A stretch of 64,000 bases of DNA from Bacteroidota bacterium (GCA_029265715.1 JAJUGZ010000002.1:1-64000); one strand, 5' to 3'. Shown: positions 34,120 to 43,587, counted from the stretch's first letter. Program-made: numbers and translations. Notes: generated by a model not told the origin, from the sequence alone.

Positions 34120-36432
34120 ATGAAGAAAATTACTGTTTGGGGCCTGGCGGCTCTGCTGATTGCCATTTGGGGCTGTAGCCCGAAATGGAGCGAAGAAGAT
34201 AAAGGAAGTTATAAGCTGGTTCACAACGAAGGTGGCCCGACTCTTGGGTATGCGCCTACTTCCGGAGTAACCATCCTTACAGTTGATAGGTTTGCTTTTA
34301 AAGACCTGAATAAAAATGGTCGGCTGGACGCATACGAAGACTGGCGGTTGCCGGTTGATGAACGGGCCAGCGACCTTGCTTCGAAAATGACGATCGAACA
34401 GATTGCTGGTTTGATGCTGTACAGCGGGCACCAATCGATACCGGCAACCGGGAATGGCTTTTATGGTGGAACGTATAACGGGAAACCGTTTGCAGAAAGC
34501 GGCGCCATGGCCAGCGATTTATCCGATCAGCAGAAGAAGTTCCTGACCGATGATAACCTTCGCCATGTGCTGATTACCTCGGTTCAGAGTCCGGCGATTG
34601 CCGCTCAGTGGAACAACAATGCCCAGGCGCTGGTCGAAGCAATTGGGTTGGGTATTCCGGCCAATAACAGTTCTGATCCCCGTCACGGAACCGATTCGTA
34701 TGCCGAGTTTAATGCCGGGGCTGGAGGAAAAATCTCGATGTGGCCTGGTACGTTAGGTCTTGCTGCTTCGTTCGACCCGCAGTTGATGAAGCAGTTTGGC
34801 AGAATTGCAGCCTTGGAGTATCGGGCGTTGGGAATTACCACAGCGCTTTCTCCTCAGATTGACCTGGCAACAGAACCACGTTGGAGCCGCTTCGACGGAA
34901 CGATGGGCGAAGATCCCAAACTAGCCACTGATATGGCCCGGGCTTATGTCGATGGTTTTCAGACTTCGACCGGAGCCGACGAGATTGCCAATGGGTGGGG
35001 CTATAAAAGTGTGAATGCCATGGTAAAACACTGGCCGGGCGGCGGTCCGGAAGAAGGTGGGCGCGATGCTCATTTTGGCTACGGAGCTTATGCCGTTTAT
35101 CCGGGAAATAACCTGAAAGACCACCTGAAACCGTTTACTGAAGGGGCTTTCAACTTGGATGGCGCCACCGGGATGGCCTCGGCAGTGATGCCTTATTACA
35201 CTATTTCGTTCAATCAGGATACAGTAAACAGGGAAAACGTCGGGAACAGCTACAACAAGTATCTGATAACCGATTTATTGCGCGGTAAATACGGTTATGA
35301 TGGTGTTGTTTGTACAGACTGGATGATTACCAAAAATACACAATCGGTTGATGTGTTTCAGGGTAAATGCTGGGGCGTTGAAAATCTGAGCGAAGCCGAA
35401 CGTCATTATAAAGCCATTGAAGCCGGAGTGGACCAGTTTGGTGGGAACAACGAGATGGGGCCGGTTCTTGAGGCTTACCAGATGGGGGTTGCCGAACATG
35501 GTGAAGAGTATATGCGCAAACGGTTTGAGCAGTCGGCTGTTCGTCTTCTCCGGAATATTTTCAGGGTTGGCTTGTTCGAAAACCCGTATCTGGATGTAGC
35601 CGAAACCGAGAAAACGGTTGGTAATCCCGAGTTTATGAAGGCCGGTTTCGAGGCCCAGTTACGCTCGGTTGTCATGCTCAAGAACCAGAAAAATACACTT
35701 CCGCTGAAAAAGCAAACCAACGTGTATATTCCGAAAAAATATATTCCGGGGGGCAAAAACTGGTTTGGCGTTGAAACGAAACCCGAATGGAAGGATGCAG
35801 TAAATCCGGAGATAGCAAAAAAATATTTTAAAGTGGTTGAAAAACCTGCCGACGCCGATGTGGCCCTGGTATGTATTGATAGCCCGAAAGGCGGGGTGGG
35901 TTACTCGTTGGAAGATGTTGCGAAAAAGAGCAACGGTTATGTGCCGATCAGTCTTCAGTATGGTCCGTACAAAGCCGATTTTGCCCGTGAAACCAGTATT
36001 GGCGGTGGAAGCCCGTTCGAAAACTTTACCAACCGGTCGTATAAGGGGAAAACCGGAATTGCTTCCAATATGCAGGATATGAAAACGGTACTCGAAACCA
36101 AAAAGCAGATGGGCGTTAAACCGGTGGTTGTGGTGGTTCGGGTATCAAACCCAATGGTTTTTGCCGAGATTGAACCCAGCGCACACGCTCTTCTGATCCA
36201 CATGGGCGTTCAGGACCAGGCTATTATGGAAATATTGACGGGCGGTTCAGAGCCGTCGGCATTGCTGCCGTTCCAGATGCCAGCCGACATGAAGACGGTT
36301 GATGAACAGTTCGAAGATGTGCCCCGCGATATGAAATGCTACACCGATTCGGAAGGGAATACCTACGATTTTGCTTTTGGGCTGAACTGGACCGGGGTTA
36401 TTCAGGATGAACGGGTGGCAAAATATAAATAA
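34120..36432 (+). CDS. GH3 glycosidase lipoprotein, exo-glucosidase branch
   Basis: The 770-residue protein has a lipoprotein signal (WGCS, Cys19), and a linker with a calcium-binding-like stretch DLNKNGRLDAYED near residue 66. The GH3 barrel shows LSPQIDLATEPRWSRFDGTMGED, KHWPGGGPEEGG and the nucleophile Asp in VVCTDWMI. The sandwich shows RSVVMLKNQKNTLPL. It belongs to a different branch from the two other GH3 proteins here. It is the last gene of the esterase/GH3 block, with a terminator after it. Confidence 0.92.
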   Translation: MKKITVWGLAALLIAIWGCSPKWSEEDKGSYKLVHNEGGPTLGYAPTSGVTILTVDRFAFKDLNKNGRLDAYEDWRLPVDERASDLASKMTIEQIAGLMLYSGHQSIPATGNGFYGGTYNGKPFAESGAMASDLSDQQKKFLTDDNLRHVLITSVQSPAIAAQWNNNAQALVEAIGLGIPANNSSDPRHGTDSYAEFNAGAGGKISMWPGTLGLAASFDPQLMKQFGRIAALEYRALGITTALSPQIDLATEPRWSRFDGTMGEDPKLATDMARAYVDGFQTSTGADEIANGWGYKSVNAMVKHWPGGGPEEGGRDAHFGYGAYAVYPGNNLKDHLKPFTEGAFNLDGATGMASAVMPYYTISFNQDTVNRENVGNSYNKYLITDLLRGKYGYDGVVCTDWMITKNTQSVDVFQGKCWGVENLSEAERHYKAIEAGVDQFGGNNEMGPVLEAYQMGVAEHGEEYMRKRFEQSAVRLLRNIFRVGLFENPYLDVAETEKTVGNPEFMKAGFEAQLRSVVMLKNQKNTLPLKKQTNVYIPKKYIPGGKNWFGVETKPEWKDAVNPEIAKKYFKVVEKPADADVALVCIDSPKGGVGYSLEDVAKKSNGYVPISLQYGPYKADFARETSIGGGSPFENFTNRSYKGKTGIASNMQDMKTVLETKKQMGVKPVVVVVRVSNPMVFAEIEPSAHALLIHMGVQDQAIMEILTGGSEPSALLPFQMPADMKTVDEQFEDVPRDMKCYTDSEGNTYDFAFGLNWTGVIQDERVAKYK

Positions 36433-36673
36433 GAAATGGTTTTTCTCTTAAATCTTCAGAGGCGGTTTAAATTTAGTTCATGTGTTTATTTTTTGTTTTT
36501 AATTGCATCTGGAATTCATTCCATGGATTTCACTTCGTTCAATTCGCATGATTGGAAAAATAATCATATCGATTGGTGTTTCCAGAAATCGTGCTCATTT
36601 CATCGAAGAGTTTTAAATTCAATTTTATCATTTTCTTTATTTGAAGGTTGAGGGTTATGGTTGTTACTGCCTT

Positions 36674-36713
36674 TCCCTGTTTTCTAAGCAGGGGAGGGCG
36701 CTTCCGGCCCTTT
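36674..36713 (+). terminator. Terminator after the GH3 block
   Basis: TCCCTG (36674-36679) can pair with CAGGGG (36689-36694). Next, AGGGC (36695-36699) pairs with GCCCT (36707-36711), followed by TT. The second stem is the likely terminator of the esterase/GH3 transcript. The weak 71-codon frame at 36436-36651 has no recognisable features. Confidence 0.55.
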
Positions 36714-36783
36714 ATCATGAGTCGGCTTTTACAGAGCTTAAGCTTCTTATTGGGTGTTGTTTAATAATAATTAGGGGATGATG

Positions 36784-36816
36784 AGGTGCAGTTGACTTGT
36801 TGAGGTTGCTGCACCT
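36784..36816 (+). other. Inverted repeat upstream of the small secreted protein
   Basis: AGGTGCAG (36784-36791) pairs with CTGCACCT (36809-36816) around 17 bases. There is no T tract. It may be part of the same transcript as the structured RNA that follows. Confidence 0.45.
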
Positions 36817-36886
36817 TCTAATAAACCTGACTTGTCGGGAATTCATCCTGATTATCAAACGAAAATAGAAAACAGAACGTTGGGCG

Positions 36887-36994
36887 ACGGAGTCGGCAAC
36901 CAGCGAAAACCGATTACCTGAATTTGGCAGGTGGTCGAAGGCTGGGCGTTTCTCCGTGAAAATTTGAGGGTGAACCGGGTTAATGAATGACCCG
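36887..36994 (+). ncRNA. Candidate structured leader RNA
   Basis: Three nested stems are visible: ACGGAG (36887-36892) with CTCCGT (36952-36957), CCAGC (36900-36904) with GCTGG (36941-36945), and CGATTACCTG (36911-36920) with CAGGTGGTCG (36928-36937), ten pairs including two G-U and a 7-base loop. A further stem CGGGT/ACCCG (36976-36994) lies before the ATG at 37022. I do not match it to a known riboswitch: TPP, cobalamin and SAM-I consensus boxes are absent. It may be a leader of the 37022 gene. Confidence 0.45.
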
Positions 36995-37021
36995 ATATGG
37001 AATTTCTATATCTAAAACTTT

Positions 37022-37654
37022 ATGAAACAACTATTTGTCAAATGCCTGATGCTGTTCAGTATCATGTGTGTAAAATGGGCGCATGGCCAATCGCTTTCTT
37101 CAGAAATTACCGGAATGGAACGTAGCTGGGCAGTCAGTGGCTCGTTTAATACAAGCCTGACTAAATCGCGGAAGTTCAATTTTTCAAACGTAAGCCGGAT
37201 TAGTTCCGGGTACGAACCGGAGTCTGATCTGAGGGCCTTGGTCCTGTCGAATGTAAGTTATGCGTTTTCTCCAAATTACAAAACGACATTGGGTGCCATG
37301 TACACAACAACTTCCGGGTTCACACCTACATTGGGATTTCAAATGACCGGGAGCCGGAAGTTGTGGCAATGGATGGTGTTCCCGAATCTTAATGTCAGTA
37401 AAACACCTGATGTAATGACGCTTTCGATGATTCAATATCTGCACAGTATGTCGACAAAGGTCAAATTTGTTTTTCGGATACAATCACTGGATTTTATAAA
37501 TGGCCGGGGACATTTGTTCAGCACCTTTCGGTTCCGGAGCGGATTTGTTCGGGGGCGTTGCCAATTCGGAGCGGCATCCGATTTGAACCTGCGTGGGAAT
37601 GAGTTTGACTTTGAAAAATCGGTGGGTGTGTTTTTGCAGTGTCAGGTTTTCTGA
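37022..37654 (+). CDS. Small secreted beta-barrel-like protein, function unknown
   Basis: The 210-residue protein has a signal peptide (about 1-23, AHGQS). After that it is rich in alternating polar and aromatic strands (SWAVSGSFNTSL, ALVLSNVSYAF, TLGAMYTTTSG, LGFQMTGSRKLW) and ends with an aromatic residue (QCQVF), as in outer-membrane barrels. I do not recognise the family. It stands alone with a structured leader before it and a bidirectional terminator after it. Confidence 0.7.
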   Translation: MKQLFVKCLMLFSIMCVKWAHGQSLSSEITGMERSWAVSGSFNTSLTKSRKFNFSNVSRISSGYEPESDLRALVLSNVSYAFSPNYKTTLGAMYTTTSGFTPTLGFQMTGSRKLWQWMVFPNLNVSKTPDVMTLSMIQYLHSMSTKVKFVFRIQSLDFINGRGHLFSTFRFRSGFVRGRCQFGAASDLNLRGNEFDFEKSVGVFLQCQVF

Positions 37655-37732
37655 GTCGAGTTTCTGACAGCAACTATTTTCCTGATAAATCTAAAGTTAG
37701 ATCAGGGGAAAGTGCGACTAAAAGAGCGGTTG

Positions 37733-37764
37733 ACCGAGAATATTCAATCAGCCGCTCTCTTTTT
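37733..37764. terminator. Bidirectional terminator between convergent genes
   Basis: AGAGCGG (37733-37739) pairs with CCGCTCT (37752-37758), with inner TGA/TCA also pairing, and a T tract follows on the plus strand. It serves the small secreted protein and, less strongly, the alkaline phosphatase gene on the other strand. Confidence 0.75.
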
Positions 37765-39183
37765 TTAGACTGTTTGGGCTGCCGGAACTTCAACTCCGGT
37801 AGCTTCGAGCATCAGGTAATGCAGATCGGTATTTTTGACAAACTGTTTCAGTAATTCGCTGCCTTGTCCGAACATAGCCAATTCGACAAAATCAGCCGAA
37901 TGGTCCATTCCCGACCAGCCAACCGATGTGTAGTTTTGCTGGATCTGGGCCAATTGCCGGAATGGTAGTTTGTATGCGTTGTAAATACCTTCGTTGTCCA
38001 GATCGGCACAATGAGACAGGATCTGTTTTGCTTCATCGGTGGTAATGGTATACCCTTGGGCGTAGTTGATCCGTTCGATAACCTGGGCGGGGGTATCTGT
38101 TTTCTTCAGTCCATTCAGGATCCACTCGTTGGTTTGTTTAAAGTTCTGGATCAGATCGAATTTGGCATCGACATTTTTGCTTTTAATCAGACCGGGGTTT
38201 GAGTTTCCGTGATCGGTGGTAACTATCACCAGTGTGTCGTCGCGCTTTTCGGCAAAAGCAATCGCAACGGCAATGGCTTCGTCAAACGCAATCTGGTCGT
38301 ACAGCGAAGCGGCAATGTCGTTGGCATGCGAGCCCCAGTCAACTTTTCCTCCTTCAACCTGCAACACGAACCCGTTGGGGTTTTGGCTCATGTGATCAAT
38401 AGCTTTCCGGGTCATCTCGGCAAGTGTTGGTATTCTGGCCAGTAACTCGGCGTCGGCTTTTTGATCGATCGTGTAGGGGAGACCATCTTCATGAAAAACG
38501 CCCAGCAATGGTTTGTCGTTCCCGGCATTTATCATCTCGTCTTTGGTTTGGGCAACCAAATAACCCTGGGCTGTAAATTCGGCAAACAGATCTTTGCCAT
38601 CCTGCCGTTTCTCTTTGCTGAAATATTCGGTCCCGCCACCCATCATTACATCAAAATGTAAAGGCAAATACATTTCGGCAATGTCGGCCTGGGAGCCCCG
38701 GTTTTTGGCATTGATGCAAAATCCGGCCGGCGTTGCGTGTGTGATTGGAACGGTTGTTACACAGCCTACCGCTTTTCCGGCTTCCTTAAATTTTTGAAGG
38801 ATAGGTTTGTATGCTGTGCCATCAGGTCCCACATTCAGCGCTCCGTTGTTGACGCGGTAACCGCTGCCCCACGATGAACTTCCGGCTGCCGAGTCAGTCA
38901 CCAGCGAGTCGGCCGAGGCAGTGTCCATCAATGCCCTTTTGGCGCGGTTGTCGCGATAGAGCCCGATCCAGTTGCTGCCTTTCCCGGTTTTTCGCTGGAG
39001 CAGCAGGTCGGCCATGTTCAGGGTGCCGATGCTCATCCCGTCGCTCACCATGAAAATGATATTTTTTGTTTTGCCGTGTGATTTTGTTTTTGATCCCGGG
39101 GCGCATCCCACCACGGTTGTTGAAGCAATTGTTCCTCCTACTGTCGCAATTACTCCTAAATTCAGAAAGTCCCTTCGTTTCAT
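37765..39183 (-). CDS. Alkaline phosphatase (PhoA family)
   Basis: This 472-residue protein has a Tat-like signal (KRRDFLNLG) with a lipobox ending VVGC. The metal and catalytic motifs are FMVSDGMSIGTLN, the nucleophile Ser in VTDSAAGSSSW, THATPAGF, EGGKVDWGSHAND, VTTDHGN and a late GMDHSADFVELAMFG. It hydrolyses phosphate monoesters outside the cytoplasm. It is transcribed away from the ThuA-like gene, with no shared operon. Confidence 0.93.
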   Translation of the reverse strand: MKRRDFLNLGVIATVGGTIASTTVVGCAPGSKTKSHGKTKNIIFMVSDGMSIGTLNMADLLLQRKTGKGSNWIGLYRDNRAKRALMDTASADSLVTDSAAGSSSWGSGYRVNNGALNVGPDGTAYKPILQKFKEAGKAVGCVTTVPITHATPAGFCINAKNRGSQADIAEMYLPLHFDVMMGGGTEYFSKEKRQDGKDLFAEFTAQGYLVAQTKDEMINAGNDKPLLGVFHEDGLPYTIDQKADAELLARIPTLAEMTRKAIDHMSQNPNGFVLQVEGGKVDWGSHANDIAASLYDQIAFDEAIAVAIAFAEKRDDTLVIVTTDHGNSNPGLIKSKNVDAKFDLIQNFKQTNEWILNGLKKTDTPAQVIERINYAQGYTITTDEAKQILSHCADLDNEGIYNAYKLPFRQLAQIQQNYTSVGWSGMDHSADFVELAMFGQGSELLKQFVKNTDLHYLMLEATGVEVPAAQTV

Positions 39184-39339
39184 TTCTTGTTTGATTTATT
39201 GTGCCCTGAACCTTTTTTCAGGTGTGAAATGTATTTGTTTAGTAGAAGACAAATTTATCCGAAAAATTGATCTTTGGACGGTTGTTGTATTAATTTATGG
39301 ATAAAAAATGGTAACAGGCGGTTTGTCATACATTCGTTT

Positions 39340-40089
39340 TTATAATCGCCGGGCGCACCAGTCGATTGCATCGGCAATGTGTTCGCTTATTTTGGGATCG
39401 TCAAACGCTTCGGGGGTATGCCCGAAGACGGTGTAAAACGAGCGGCTTTGGTTTATTTCCTGATACCAGATCAGCGGATGGTCTCCCATTTTCCACGTAT
39501 CATCTTTGCGTGTTTCTTCATCGAGTGAGTTCTCATCGAGACGGGCCAGGACATGGACCCTCGCCTGGGGGTTTTCTTTAAACGAGTACCATTCGTCGAA
39601 TGTGCGGTATTCTTTCATTCCCCGAAAAGCTTTCATGCCGGGGTGACTGGTGTTTTCGAAAACGACGGTTGCCGTTTGTGCTTTCGGATGTGTGCGGAAA
39701 TAGGCGCCTGTAATTTTTCCGTAAAAAGGCCATTCGTATTCGCAGTCGGTAGCGGCATGGATCCCGACAAAACCTTTTCCGGAGTTCATAAAATCTTCAA
39801 ACGCTTTTTGCTGAGCCTCGTTCAGTACATCGCCGGTCGGGTTCAGAAATACCAGCACTTCGAATTTTTTCAGGGTCGAGGGGGCGAAAACCGAAGGGTC
39901 TTCGGTTGCTGTGACAGCCCAGTTTCTTTTTGAAGCCAGATTGGTTATCATTTTAATCCCGTTTTCGATTGAATTATGCCTGAAGCCGGCTGTTTTTGAA
40001 AAGACGAGGACATTGATTTTTTTGTTTTGGGCCTGTCCGGGAAGGACAAGGACCGACATCAAGGAAATGAGGAAAACTATCTTTCTCAT
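39340..40089 (-). CDS. ThuA-like domain protein, secreted
   Basis: The protein of about 249 residues has a signal peptide (about 1-20) and a ThuA-like domain of the glutamine-amidotransferase fold. It shows VLVFSKTAGFRHNSIENG, GKGFVGIHAATDCEYEWPFYGKITGAYFRTHP and SRSFYTVFGH. ThuA-like domains occur in carbohydrate-use loci, and a trehalose role is only a name. The frame is open to 40128, but MRKIVFLISL at 40089 gives a normal signal peptide. Confidence 0.85.
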   Translation of the reverse strand: MRKIVFLISLMSVLVLPGQAQNKKINVLVFSKTAGFRHNSIENGIKMITNLASKRNWAVTATEDPSVFAPSTLKKFEVLVFLNPTGDVLNEAQQKAFEDFMNSGKGFVGIHAATDCEYEWPFYGKITGAYFRTHPKAQTATVVFENTSHPGMKAFRGMKEYRTFDEWYSFKENPQARVHVLARLDENSLDEETRKDDTWKMGDHPLIWYQEINQSRSFYTVFGHTPEAFDDPKISEHIADAIDWCARRL

Positions 40090-40200
40090 GGTTTGGTCGA
40101 ATTGGTTAATAGCATCACAAGGATACAAAAAGGATCAGAAATTACCCAGTTTTACAATCCGAATATAAACGAATCGGGTAAAAATTCTCTGGGCGTTTTA

Positions 40201-40208
40201 TACCTTTG
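40201..40208 (+). promoter_or_regulatory. -7 box of the alpha/beta hydrolase gene
   Basis: TACCTTTG fits TAnnTTTG. Transcription would start near 40215, too close to an ATG at 40220, which favours the ATG at 40256. Confidence 0.5.
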
Positions 40209-40255
40209 ATTTTTCTTTTATGCGATTGGTCCTGATATGTTTACTACTTATAGCC

Positions 40256-41893
40256 ATGAACTTGTTTTTTAATGTCAAAAAGGTTTTAACGAGCTGTTTG
40301 GTCGCAGCTCCGTTTTTGTTGTTTTGTCCTGATTTTTCCCGGGCCGGAAATGTTGCGCCCGGGAAAGGAATTTACGATGGGAAAATCGGTTCCGACCAGC
40401 TGATTACTGTTCTGGAAAACAAAAGCGACAACAGTTTCTCCGGATACTTTGTGCAAAGCCGGGGAAAAGCAGTTGAGGCAAGTCATTCGTTTGTAATGAC
40501 TGCTGCAGGGCGAAAATGGATTTTTCAGTCTGATTTATATGCCGGAAAGCTGAAGAAAGCGACGGTGAACGACTCTGTTTTTTCCGGGACCCTTTCTCTT
40601 CACAACCGGAAAAAGTTTCTTTTCTTTTCAGAAAAGGTCCCGGTTGCATTTGTGTTGCGTCACGAAACCAAGGTGGCTCCGACCGACCGATACTGGAAAG
40701 AACAATTTCCGACTGTTGAAGTCCGGAAAGATTTGTTGTATGCCAAGGCGAAAGGGTACTGGACCGAGTCGCCTTATTCGGACGAACCCTATGTAAATGT
40801 ATTGGCAAAGGGCTTGGTGCGTACGTTTGATGATCCGGAATTGCTCGACCTGAAATTAGATGTTTATTATCCGAAGGGCGACTTTTTCAAAAGCAGGCCG
40901 TTGGTGATGTTAATCCATGGCGGGGCTTTTTATATTGGCAGCAAAGAGTCTGTCTCCGAAAAAGAACTGGCGACAGCATTGGCCAAACGGGGATATGTGG
41001 TAGCATCCATCAATTACCGGCTGGGTTTTAAGCCTTATCCGGACGATGTGGAACGAAGCGGGTTTCGGGCAGTGCAAGATGCGCATGCTGCACTGAGATA
41101 TTTGTCGTATAATGCCAAAGGGCTGGGAATTGACCCCACCCAGGTTTATGTCGGGGGAACCAGCGCCGGGGCTATTGCCTCGCTTAATCTGGCTTTTATG
41201 GACAACGATGAGCGTCCGGCCAGTGTTACCGGAGCGGGGAGTAATTCGCTGGGTAAAATTGAATCGTCGGGCAATAAGTACACCGATTCGTTCCAGATAA
41301 AGGCTGTGGCCAATATGTGGGGAGCCGTGGCCGACCTGAATATTATCGACCGGGACGAACGGATACCGGTGCTGTCGATTCACGGGACTGCCGACGATAT
41401 TGTACCGTACAGTTACGATTATCCGTTTCAGAACTCGTTGCTGATAAACCGGCTGATCATGAATAAAATGTATGGCTCGTCGGCCATCCGGCAGCGCTTG
41501 AACGATCTGGGGATCCCCAATAAACTTGTTTCACTCAAGGGGCTTGGGCACGAACCGGAATTAGACAACTACAAAACGTTGAACCATTATATGGACACCA
41601 TCGTGTCGCACGTTTCGTCGTTTTTTGCCCGGCAAACAGCGCCTTCCGTTTTTTTCCCGCAGAACCAGCAGGTGGTTCAGGCGAATGCCAACATCAAACC
41701 CTTGTACTTTGAAGTGTCAAACGGATCGGCTGTCCAGCTTGACGTAACAGGCGGGCTGAAGGTAAATGGCGACCCGTTGGATTCGTCCATCATTTGGCTG
41801 AAAGATGCAGATAAAAGGCAGGTAACTATTTGGGCGAAGAATAAATTTGAAGCCTGGAACTCAAACACGTTCGACATCCAGATCAGCCAATAG
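40256..41893 (+). CDS. Secreted alpha/beta hydrolase, carboxylesterase-like
   Basis: The protein of about 545 residues has a signal peptide (about 1-31, SRAGN). The hydrolase domain starts around residue 220, with LVMLIHGGAFYIGSKES for the oxyanion hole, nucleophile GGTSAGA, acidic HGTADDIVPYS and His in GLGHEPE. The first ~200 residues are unlike the family and lack obvious motifs. A C-terminal extension (from ~460) may be an extra beta domain. The start is moved to 40256 because of the -7 box at 40201. Confidence 0.85.
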   Translation: MNLFFNVKKVLTSCLVAAPFLLFCPDFSRAGNVAPGKGIYDGKIGSDQLITVLENKSDNSFSGYFVQSRGKAVEASHSFVMTAAGRKWIFQSDLYAGKLKKATVNDSVFSGTLSLHNRKKFLFFSEKVPVAFVLRHETKVAPTDRYWKEQFPTVEVRKDLLYAKAKGYWTESPYSDEPYVNVLAKGLVRTFDDPELLDLKLDVYYPKGDFFKSRPLVMLIHGGAFYIGSKESVSEKELATALAKRGYVVASINYRLGFKPYPDDVERSGFRAVQDAHAALRYLSYNAKGLGIDPTQVYVGGTSAGAIASLNLAFMDNDERPASVTGAGSNSLGKIESSGNKYTDSFQIKAVANMWGAVADLNIIDRDERIPVLSIHGTADDIVPYSYDYPFQNSLLINRLIMNKMYGSSAIRQRLNDLGIPNKLVSLKGLGHEPELDNYKTLNHYMDTIVSHVSSFFARQTAPSVFFPQNQQVVQANANIKPLYFEVSNGSAVQLDVTGGLKVNGDPLDSSIIWLKDADKRQVTIWAKNKFEAWNSNTFDIQISQ

Positions 41894-41916
41894 AACGGAT
41901 ATTCCGGGCAAATACA

Positions 41917-41957
41917 AAAAAGAACAGGCGCTCAAATTTGGAGCGCCTGTTCTTTTT
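41917..41957. terminator. Strong bidirectional terminator
   Basis: AAAAAGAACAGGCGCTC (41917-41933) pairs over 17 bases with GAGCGCCTGTTCTTTTT (41941-41957). The A and T runs on the two sides give U-tailed hairpins for both strands. It separates the hydrolase gene from the oadB gene. Confidence 0.9.
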
Positions 41958-41973
41958 ATTAATTGTGTTGTGA

Positions 41974-43128
41974 TTAAGCCAGGAAGCTTAGCAGGATACC
42001 GGCAGCAACAGCCGACCCGATAACGCCTGCAACGTTTGGTCCCATGGCGTGCATCAGCAAGTGGTTTGTTTTGTCGTATTCCAATCCAACAATCTGCGAT
42101 ACGCGTGCGCTGTCGGGAACGGCAGAAACGCCGGCATTACCGATCAGCGGGTTCATCTTGTGTCCTTCTTTCAGGAACAGGTTGATAATTTTCACGAACA
42201 TAACACCACCAAAAGTTGCGATTACGAACGAGAATGCACCCAATGCGAAAATACCTACCGATTTGATGGTCAGGAATGTGGTTGCCTGGGTCGAAGCGCC
42301 TACCGTTAGCCCGATCAGGATAGTCACCACATCGATCATCGGGCCTTTGGCCGTGTCAGCTAAACGTTTGGTTACGCCGCTTTCTTTCAGCAGGTTTCCA
42401 AAGAAAAGCATTCCTAACAATGGGAGGCCACTGGGTACGATGAATGTTGTTAATAGCATCCCGGCAATGGCAAAAATGATTTTTTCAACTTTCGATACTG
42501 CTCTTGGCGGTTTCATGCGGATTACGCGTTCCTTTTTAGTAGTCAGCAGCTTCATAATCGGAGGCTGTATAACCGGAACAAGGGCCATGTACGAGTATGC
42601 CGAAATAGCGATTGCTCCCATCAGGTCCGGGGCCAGTTTCGACGACAGGAAGATCGCTGTTGGGCCGTCGGCGCCGCCAATGATACCGATAGCACCCGCT
42701 TCGGTTGGACTGAAGCCAAGAGCCAGCGCGATACAGTAAGCCCCGAAAATACCCAGCTGGGCTGCCGCTCCGATCAGCATCAGTTTCGGATTTGAAATCA
42801 ATGCAGAGAAGTCGGTCATCGCGCCGATTCCCAAGAAGATCAGAGGCGGATAGATCCCCTGGAGTACACCAAAGTAGAGGTAATTTAATACCGATCCGGA
42901 TTCATAAACCCCGATTTTATAACCGGGGGCAAACGCAATATTTCCTACCAGAATACCAAAGCCAATCGGGATCAGCAGCATTGGTTCAAATTCTTTGGCA
43001 ATTGCAAGGTAAATGAATGCCAATCCAACGCAAATCATGACTAAGTGGCCAACTGTCAGGTTTGCAAAAGCTGTGAAATGGAGGAATTGCGCTATGTGTT
43101 CAATAATAAATTCGAAAAAGCTACCCAT
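41974..43128 (-). CDS. oadB/mmdB: Na+-translocating decarboxylase beta subunit
   Basis: The 384-residue membrane protein belongs to the OadB/MmdB/GcdB family. It has about ten hydrophobic helices and the conserved stretch IGIIGGADGPTAIF around the Na+ site, with GNAGVSAVPDSARV near the end. It couples decarboxylation of carboxybiotin to Na+ export across the inner membrane. It is the last gene of the operon, three bases after the biotin carrier, and follows the gamma and alpha subunits. The neighbouring methylmalonyl-CoA epimerase points to methylmalonyl-CoA rather than oxaloacetate as substrate. Confidence 0.95.
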   Translation of the reverse strand: MGSFFEFIIEHIAQFLHFTAFANLTVGHLVMICVGLAFIYLAIAKEFEPMLLIPIGFGILVGNIAFAPGYKIGVYESGSVLNYLYFGVLQGIYPPLIFLGIGAMTDFSALISNPKLMLIGAAAQLGIFGAYCIALALGFSPTEAGAIGIIGGADGPTAIFLSSKLAPDLMGAIAISAYSYMALVPVIQPPIMKLLTTKKERVIRMKPPRAVSKVEKIIFAIAGMLLTTFIVPSGLPLLGMLFFGNLLKESGVTKRLADTAKGPMIDVVTILIGLTVGASTQATTFLTIKSVGIFALGAFSFVIATFGGVMFVKIINLFLKEGHKMNPLIGNAGVSAVPDSARVSQIVGLEYDKTNHLLMHAMGPNVAGVIGSAVAAGILLSFLA

Positions 43129-43131
43129 GTT

Positions 43132-43575
43132 TTATTCTCCTATTATGATTAGCACGTCTCCTTCCATTACGCTGTCGCCTTTGTGTTTCATGATTGATAC
43201 AACTTTTCCGGCTTTGTCGGCTTCGATGTTGTTTTCCATTTTCATGGCTTCCAGCATCAATAATTTCTGTCCCATTTTTACAGTTTCGCCTTCTTTTACG
43301 AATACCTCGAGTATTACGCCTGGCAGCGGAGATTTGATGCTACCGGTCCCTTTGGGAGCCGAAGGGCTGGCTGTTTTTGCAACCGACGGGTGAATATCGG
43401 TTGATGGAACGGCCACCGGACGAACCAGTTTCGGAGTTTTTACGGGTTTAATTTCTTTGTCAACTTCAACTTTGTACGAAGTTCCGTTGATTTCAATTTC
43501 GGCAATATTATCTTCTACGCTGATGATTTCAGTGTCGTATTGATTGCCGTTTATGGTAAATTTAAATTTCTTCAT
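43132..43575 (-). CDS. mmdC: Biotin carrier subunit of the decarboxylase
   Basis: The 147-residue protein has a C-terminal biotinyl domain (about 75-147) with the AMKM motif; Lys112 should carry biotin. A Pro/Ala/Thr-rich linker (about 48-75) tethers it to an N-terminal part (about 1-47, FKFTINGNQYDTEII). It moves CO2 from the alpha subunit to OadB. Confidence 0.93.
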   Translation of the reverse strand: MKKFKFTINGNQYDTEIISVEDNIAEIEINGTSYKVEVDKEIKPVKTPKLVRPVAVPSTDIHPSVAKTASPSAPKGTGSIKSPLPGVILEVFVKEGETVKMGQKLLMLEAMKMENNIEADKAGKVVSIMKHKGDSVMEGDVLIIIGE

Positions 43576-43587
43576 CTTGATTGATTA

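Noticed and set aside
36436-36651. 71-codon open frame after the last GH3 gene
   Set aside because: No recognisable motif, low-complexity phenylalanine/serine-rich composition and the terminator follows it closely; it is probably chance.
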